Source: Phoronis australis | Taxonomy: Eukaryota > Phoronida > Phoronidae | NCBI GenBank assembly: GCA_002633005.1 | Contig: NMRA01000067.1 | Location: 501,025-565,024, forward strand | Length of the DNA stretch: 64,000 bases | Direction: 5' to 3' | Shown: piece after piece, positions 58,601 to 64,000 of the stretch | How the letters are laid out: every line of letters begins with the position of its first letter | Numbering within the stretch: position 1 is the stretch's first letter | Notes under the pieces: model-generated | The model's database searches: none | What the model saw: only the letters and a program-made list of their open reading frames with translations | Told to the model about the DNA's origin: nothing | Position numbers and translations under genes: made by a program

Positions 58601-61600
58601 GTATTTTGATGCGCCCTGGGAGTTTCACTGGCTCACCTAAGGCGAAATTTAACCAGGCGTCAGTTTTGGCATAAGCAATGTGTTGAATATGAATTAAGAA
58701 TGTTGGGTTGCATTCGTACTGAACAATCTTAATTGACAGTTTGAATTAGTTAAGCGTTTTATTTCATTACATTTTTACTTTTATGAAACAAAATTGCGAG
58801 GTAAGTTAGGTAGTAGGTTGGTTGCTCGGTAGGTAACTAAGTAGATCAGAGGTAAGCCTACCTAGGTGGACTGGTAGGAAAGTTGTCTGCTATGTAGGTT
58901 TAGATGTTAGGCAGGTAGGCTTATATAGGATATTTATTTGTCCTTTATTCATATGACATGAAACATTCTAAACATGCAATTTCTAAACCACTAAATATAA
59001 ACGTTATAACATATTCCCACAATTTATGAATACAGCCCAGTTAACCAAGGGCTTTAGTCACCTTTTTCCCTCATGGGGTCACCGCCATGAACTGTTAAGA
59101 CGTCCAAGACATTATCGCCGTTCATATCTCTTGTGAACTGGGCCGTGTAAAAATTCATGTATACGTTTGTTTTATCAGTTTCTCGAAATGACCACAGCGC
59201 CTTTCCATTCGTACCACTAACCAACTCCAGCACCTGTTTCAAGGCAAAGAAGTGCATGTTATTGTCCGCGCGGATAAGTGATTATTAGTTTAAACTTGAA
59301 AAGAAGGAGATAGACTTCATAAATTTTTGGTACGATCGCCATATTAACAAAATGGTTAAGACATGTTTAAGTCATCATTTGTTTCACCTTGAAAAAGTCA
59401 AAAAAGCCTTAATAAATGTTTGTTACCATTGCTAAATTTTCATGGAAGACATTTTTTATTCTCTGACAACGGTCTTCCAGTTCAGCCAATATAGACGCTA
59501 TTAAAAGTGAGACAGTCCGTGGAGAGATACTACCTACATACTACTGTACGTGTATATATCATGTAGCTCCGTCTACAGTGATATTCAAGTCCCAGGGGTG
59601 CATTTATTTCACTATTTAAGTTGATGTAACATAATTTCCGTTTGAAAACTGCATCAGTAGGCATTTCTTTCATGGTTGATTGTGTTTACTTAAATAACCA
59701 TTTGCCAAGGTAAGTGTGCGCTGTCATTGAAAAGGTGTGTTGCCATGGAGACTGTAAACTCACCTATTCGTCATGAGAATACTAACCAACTAGACGCTAA
59801 TAAAATTTACTTTGGTGAAAACTTTCGTGCAAAAATTTCCCGTAATAACGACAATTAATGAATACTTAATTCAGTTGTCTGAAACTGTAAGAGAGTTGTT
59901 TTAAAGGAAAGAAACATGAATTAATGGCTGGCGTGTTGATATTACTGTCTGCAATCAAACATCGCTTACACCTCCGCGTCCACCAGATAGGCAGTCAGGC
60001 ACATCGTCACTATTTAAATCTTCGTTACAGTTTACACCGAACACTTCATGCTTTGTAAAGTGCCGCCATATTTCTTTCCCGGTCTTGCCGTCTAACGCTA
60101 TCATTCCTCCTCCACACGGCTTAGATCCTTGAAAGTAGAGATCGCAGACGATCTCGGGCATGTTGACGCCATCAGCACCTAAGCAAATGAAGGATTTATT
60201 GTCAACGTAATAACGGCTACGGTGACTCTACCCTCTGACAGCGCTACCTATACTGAAAAATGTCCCTGTGGAAACATGATGAGGGTGCACACTACAGTTA
60301 GAACAGGGTTTTGGCTGCCGACACACAACCAAGCAGAGACGAGTCCTTATCTCACGTCCTTATCAAGAGTCTGAAAAAACAAAAAGGTTTTTTGGCGTTC
60401 CCAACTCAAAAGCACCACTCATGATAACTGAAACTTAACTCTGCTACAGATTTTTAATCGGCTAATTCACATCGGGAAAAAATGCTGGCACACAAAAATA
60501 GGACCAAAAAACACCAAATTTGACCGTTTTCTCCCCAAAATTGCCACTTTCCTGCAAGTGCTAGAAAAAATTTGACAACAGATTCAGAATTCTCATTCTT
60601 TTTAGATTTTAAAAATGTGGTCATAATACGCCCCTTACCAGCTACGTTTTTCGCAGTTTTGGATCTGTCTGACAGCCACCTGAAATCGCACCCGTTTTCT
60701 CAGTCAGCAGGCGACAGGGGTTGAAGGCAAGCAACAGCCACCATTTTGCAGGAAAAGTGGATCAAGGCTAAAAAATGGCTTTTCTCATTCAAAAATACGA
60801 GCAAATCACTTTCCTGACAATTTTTTCAACAAATTCCTAAGGCCTCCCGCCAAATTTGACACACGCCCTGTATTTAAATTCTAGGGACTAGAAAATGAAA
60901 ATGCCCTGAGGCTACAGCCTAACTGTTCAGTGCCACCTGAGTGACACAGGGAATTCCGTGTGTGGGTATCAATGCGCATGCCTTGCTCGGAAGTATATTT
61001 ATCACACCGCCACCACTTGTACACGCCTTTATGCACTGTACTTGACTGAGCAACTATTCAAGTCAAAGTTGGTCGCCATACTACGTAAGAGTAAACTGAA
61101 AGGTTTCCCAGATTTCAACCAATGGGAATGGCTGAATGTTATGGCGTCGGTTTCATTCAACGAGAAGCCATGTTAAACAACATTCCAGTGCTACCTTTCG
61201 TAGCACTGTGAAAGAGTGTACGGCGACTCCTCAACTGTACCCTTTATTGTAGGCGAGAAAGGTACTTAGTGAGGCAACCGCCGCGGCAGCAATCTAACGA
61301 CGTGCTGTAGAAGTATTCCAAACTTTTAACTGGTACGTCACCGGCCTTGTTTTCATCGAATGTCTGCCAGTCGAGAAATGACGATTAAAATCACTATTGA
61401 AACACAAAAAAATTGTTATTTAATATTTCTGGTCAAAGCTCATAACTGTATGAAGTCTATATCAATAATGATTCGCAAATTGCATTTTTGGCTGTAAAAC
61501 CGATAATATCCCTCCATAGTACCGCTTTCAGAGAGGAAGAGTCTGTTATATTTTCCGCATAGCGAAGGCGGACACGACTATTAAACACAACTACGTGAAA

Positions 61601-62613
61601 GTTTGCTTGTGACGGTATTTTTGCTTGTAACGCCCATTACTGTTTTTATGGCAAAATTGGACTAAGTATCAAAACAACGTGGAAAAGGAAGCTTAACGCT
61701 TTTGTGGCAGCTTCCTGGTCACTTTTCAACCCCATTCACTTAATTTGTATTTTACGCAACATACCTCAAAAACAACAAACATTTTCTAAATGTCAGACAC
61801 TTGGAACTCTTTTGAATATCTTCAGTGACCCTCAGCGCCATCTGAAGCACCATTACCTGTTCCAAAGCCAAATATAACATCCAGAGTTCCGTCCTTGTTG
61901 ACGTCAACCAATCGGAACGACGACTCTGTGGTGAGCTTAGGGAATCCAATCGTCCATACACCCTCAGTTTCTATCTCTGAACACCCGATCACCGTTGACT
62001 GGGCGCGGGTGTTACCTTGGGTTTTAGACGTACTCTCCCCACTGAAGTTGGATGACCATCTTGGTAGTGTGTCTGAGAAATTACCAACTATCACATACCT
62101 TGACTCATCTGTTTTGATGAATGTTTCCAACAAATACACAACAAGGCACACGAATGCTGCGAGAGTTGCCACAAATATTACCATATATATGGTCTTCCAT
62201 ACGCAATCTGGACGACAAAACGAGTTGCAACATTTCATAATCTTGTGATTTCCAAATCTTATTCGTCTCCTGCCGCGAGGTGGCATTAGAGGCTTAGTTG
62301 CTTCTTCCCAGTCCTGTTTCCATTTCTTCCGAGGGTCAGCGATAAAGACTTCGTCCTCGCCTTCGATGTCACCCGAAGACAAAGAAACGTCACTGTCGTT
62401 GTCCCTATATTCATCAAAGCTTTCATTACCATAGCTATTAAAACTATTTCTATAGAGGCCATTTTGTTTGAAAGCTATGTCGTGTTTGCTGTTGTAATCG
62501 TCCGTCGATCTCCTGATATTTGTTTGGTAATTCTTCCGGCCATTTTCGTGTTTTCTGCAGTCGCCATCTTGGTTTTCCGTCGGAAGTTTCTGATATTTCA
62601 TACCGGACAGCAT
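49700..62613 (-). CDS. FAM234 (ITFG3) family membrane protein with FG-GAP-like repeats (11 exons)
   Basis: Type II single-pass protein of unknown function. Exons: 62613-61857, 60178-59970, 59233-59062, 58636-58410, 58128-57947, 56486-56390, 55385-55199, 53278-52421, 51771-51598, 51043-50878 and 49841-49700. All are GT-AG, phases chain, and the total is 1056 aa. An acidic cytoplasmic N-terminus (DSDVSLSSGDIEGEDEVF) precedes a membrane segment at about 142-164 (YMVIFVATLAAFVCLVVYLL). Calcium-loop motifs follow: DVNKDGTLDV, DLNSDDVPD, DMNGDNVLDV, DLNQDGVEDIV, YFNDDDVPDF and YFNEDGDP. SAGYFNDDDVPDF aligns with the TPGYFTDDQTLDF region of human FAM234B (622 aa). The extra length is mostly exon 8, a low-complexity insert of about 280 residues with a furin-like RRQRR at about 849-853. 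The C-terminus is IKCKCSQQLSPGERCSRILP and onward to TGM. An acceptor at 62641 suggests a 5' non-coding exon; Met at 62613 is the first after it. Confidence 0.88.
49973..50016. repeat. (AAT)n-like microsatellite
   Basis: Imperfect run of AAT, AAC and GAT triplets, for example AATAATAATGATAATGATAA. It lies in the last intron of the FAM234-family gene. Confidence 0.85.
50385..50515. repeat. purine-rich tract
   Basis: About 130 bp of A/G with AAGAAG and GGAG units. It lies in the last intron of the FAM234-family gene. Confidence 0.8.
51375..51510. repeat. dispersed repeat family E, copy 2
   Basis: TATACGACTGTCGT, TAATCGGAG and GTACACAGGT in the order seen at 27640. A second inverted TCGTATACGA / AATCGGAGTG set follows, suggesting a palindromic element. 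It adjoins exon 9 of the FAM234-family gene. Confidence 0.5.
56154..56270. repeat. dispersed repeat family D, copy 2
   Basis: Aligns with 19059-19180: GCACGATCGCC, AATTACATCAATAGAATGTA, TTAGGAAGGCAGATCTGTCG and GATAAGACGTC. GTCTCCCG and CGGGAGA at its sides are inverted. It lies 120 bp downstream of exon 6 of the FAM234-family gene. Confidence 0.6.
58798..58930. repeat. degenerate TAGG-rich simple repeat
   Basis: Irregular GGTAGGTAA, TTAGGTAGTAGG and GGCAGGTAGGC units over about 130 bp in intron 3 of the FAM234-family gene. No further function visible. Confidence 0.6.
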
Positions 62614-63530
62614 ATTGGCGTCTTGATGATCTAAATACAAACAGAAATCAATACTTATTTAGTGAAGTCCTCGTTAACATTTACACATATTCACAATTAA
62701 GACAACCAAACATCCAAAAGACATCGATTCTTTCTGGCGAGGAAGGTCCTTCGGGCACCTGTTCATAGACGAGAAATTACGAGTTCGTTTGGATGTAGAT
62801 ATTTATACATATATGCTTCGGGAAAAAAGCGAGGTATCGATTTTTAGTATTCAGCGTCGAAAGCATGTACCTTGTGTCGCGTTGATACTAAAATTGTGTT
62901 CGTTAGTGAAACTATACTCTACATTCACTTGCTGATTTTCAATGATCAATGTAACGTACTTCGTGAAATTTCAAACGGATAGTTGTCGACAGTATGACTG
63001 AGAATACTGATATTATAAAAACGCACCGAAGTTATTAAAATGGCCTGCCAACCGGATTTGCGGTAAAATGTTACTCGATGCGGCATCAGCAAAGAATTAC
63101 GTTGACTGAAATAAGCGAATTTCTCAGTCGTTGAATAAAGAGAATACTAATAATTCCATCATAAATGAACCCGCCACTTTTCATTTATTACGCGTTCTCA
63201 TTTATTTCGGCAGCGCTTGTGGGGCATCCCGTTTGGCATTAGTGTTCGATGTCCGTAAGAATGTAAGCACCCGTATGTTATCGGTCTCTCACAAGCACTC
63301 GGCAGAGGAAGCCAAGCAGTTAAGCTGGACATGTATACAATAAGATATATTCACATTGACCTAGACGTCTATTTTTGCTTGTTTTATTTCCATTTAAGTG
63401 GACAGTAACGGTTTCTACATTATTCTTCACTAAGCTGCCCGCCACTGGCGTTTCAGTCTTCCTTACACGTCAGTGTTTGATTTGATTCGTCGAAGGAACT
63501 CCCCCTGGAGTTAGTCAGTGTTATAGTAAT
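62614..63530. other. upstream flank of the FAM234-family gene
   Basis: Should contain the promoter and perhaps a 5' non-coding exon, because a good acceptor (TTTGTATTTAG) lies at 62641. I could not identify the matching donor. No other gene recognised. Confidence 0.35.
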
Positions 63531-64000
63531 GTGAAATACTTATGCGTTATTCTGGACAAATATGACCTGAGACTTTTTCAGAAAGTTGGCCTTGTTAAAA
63601 GATTAAGAAAGTTCATGGATAGTAATTCTCCGAATCTCTTGTACAGAGCCATAGTTTTGTCACTGTAAGAATATTGTGATGCTGTTTGAGGCTCTTGTAA
63701 TAATGGTCTCAGAACCAGATTACAGAGTTGGCAGAAATCGGCGGCTCTTCTTCAGGTAAACCGATGCACTAGTATTGAAAGTGAGTACTCCATTTTGGGC
63801 TGATTCAAACTCAGGATGTGAGTAAAGATTATCACGTGCTTAGCAATATACCGGTACAGTTGTCTCCAAGGCATGACACCCGAGTATCTTAAGAACAAAA
63901 TTCAACCACTAAATCAGGTCCACAACAGATATACTAGGTCTAGTGGCGATGACAATCTCTACCTCCATAAAACCAGAGCGAACATTCAATCTTCTACTCT
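63531..64000 (+). pseudogene. decayed 3' part of a non-LTR retrotransposon reverse transcriptase
   Basis: One plus-strand frame reads VKYLCVILDKYD, KRLRKFMDSNSPNLLYRAIV, EYCDAV, GSCNNGLRTRLQSWQKSAAL, MTPEYLKNKIQP and NRYTRSSGDDNLYLHKTRAN. This is the characteristic end of the reverse transcriptase ORF of CR1/L2/Jockey-like LINEs (YLGV, LPLxxYCD, WGS, LQxLQxRAAR, PEYL and YxTRSS blocks). Four in-frame stops (one TAA, three TGA) interrupt it. It continues beyond the window. Fossil element, not a host gene. Confidence 0.85.

Overview
This window is genomic DNA of an animal, almost certainly a marine invertebrate. It has intron-rich genes with GT-AG splice sites, lysosomal, muscle-type and neddylation genes, about 40% GC by eye, and many short inverted-repeat transposons (MITEs). 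Nothing in it looks prokaryotic or viral. I cannot fix the phylum. Gene content and transposon style suit a cephalochordate, hemichordate or spiralian equally well.

Layout: all five recognisable genes lie on the minus strand. (1) 3.06-8.59 kb: a complete five-exon NEDD8-conjugating enzyme UBE2M/UBC12 (184 aa by my splicing). (2) 14.0-33.5 kb: a calponin-family gene with a CH domain and up to seven calponin repeats. It has two alternative 5' ends, a pair of mutually exclusive exons, and two repeat exons that may act as alternative 3' ends. (3) 34.63-34.88 kb: a small gene or first exon I cannot name. (4) 38.9-47.04 kb: a complete eight-exon alpha-L-fucosidase (460 aa, signal peptide, catalytic Asp and Glu visible). 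(5) 49.7-62.6 kb: an eleven-exon single-pass membrane protein of the FAM234 (ITFG3) family with six FG-GAP-like calcium loops. At the right edge (63.5-64.0 kb, plus strand) is the decayed 3' end of a non-LTR retrotransposon reverse transcriptase. The exon boundaries were worked out by hand. Every junction reported for the four large genes keeps the reading frame and, except where noted, uses GT...AG.

The rest is introns and intergenic DNA full of repeats: at least six small transposon-like families, a tRNA-derived SINE, two copies of a 78-bp minisatellite array, purine-rich tracts, and decayed tandem copies of part of a fucosidase exon. Several single-N positions mark assembly problems. Two of them (8084 and 37804) sit exactly at the edge of near-identical direct duplications, so those duplications may be unmerged haplotypes rather than real DNA.

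The genes do not form a pathway: they cover protein neddylation, actin binding, lysosomal glycan breakdown and a cell-surface protein. The most interesting biology is the isoform logic of the calponin gene, where intron phases force exactly one of two exon-5 variants to be used.
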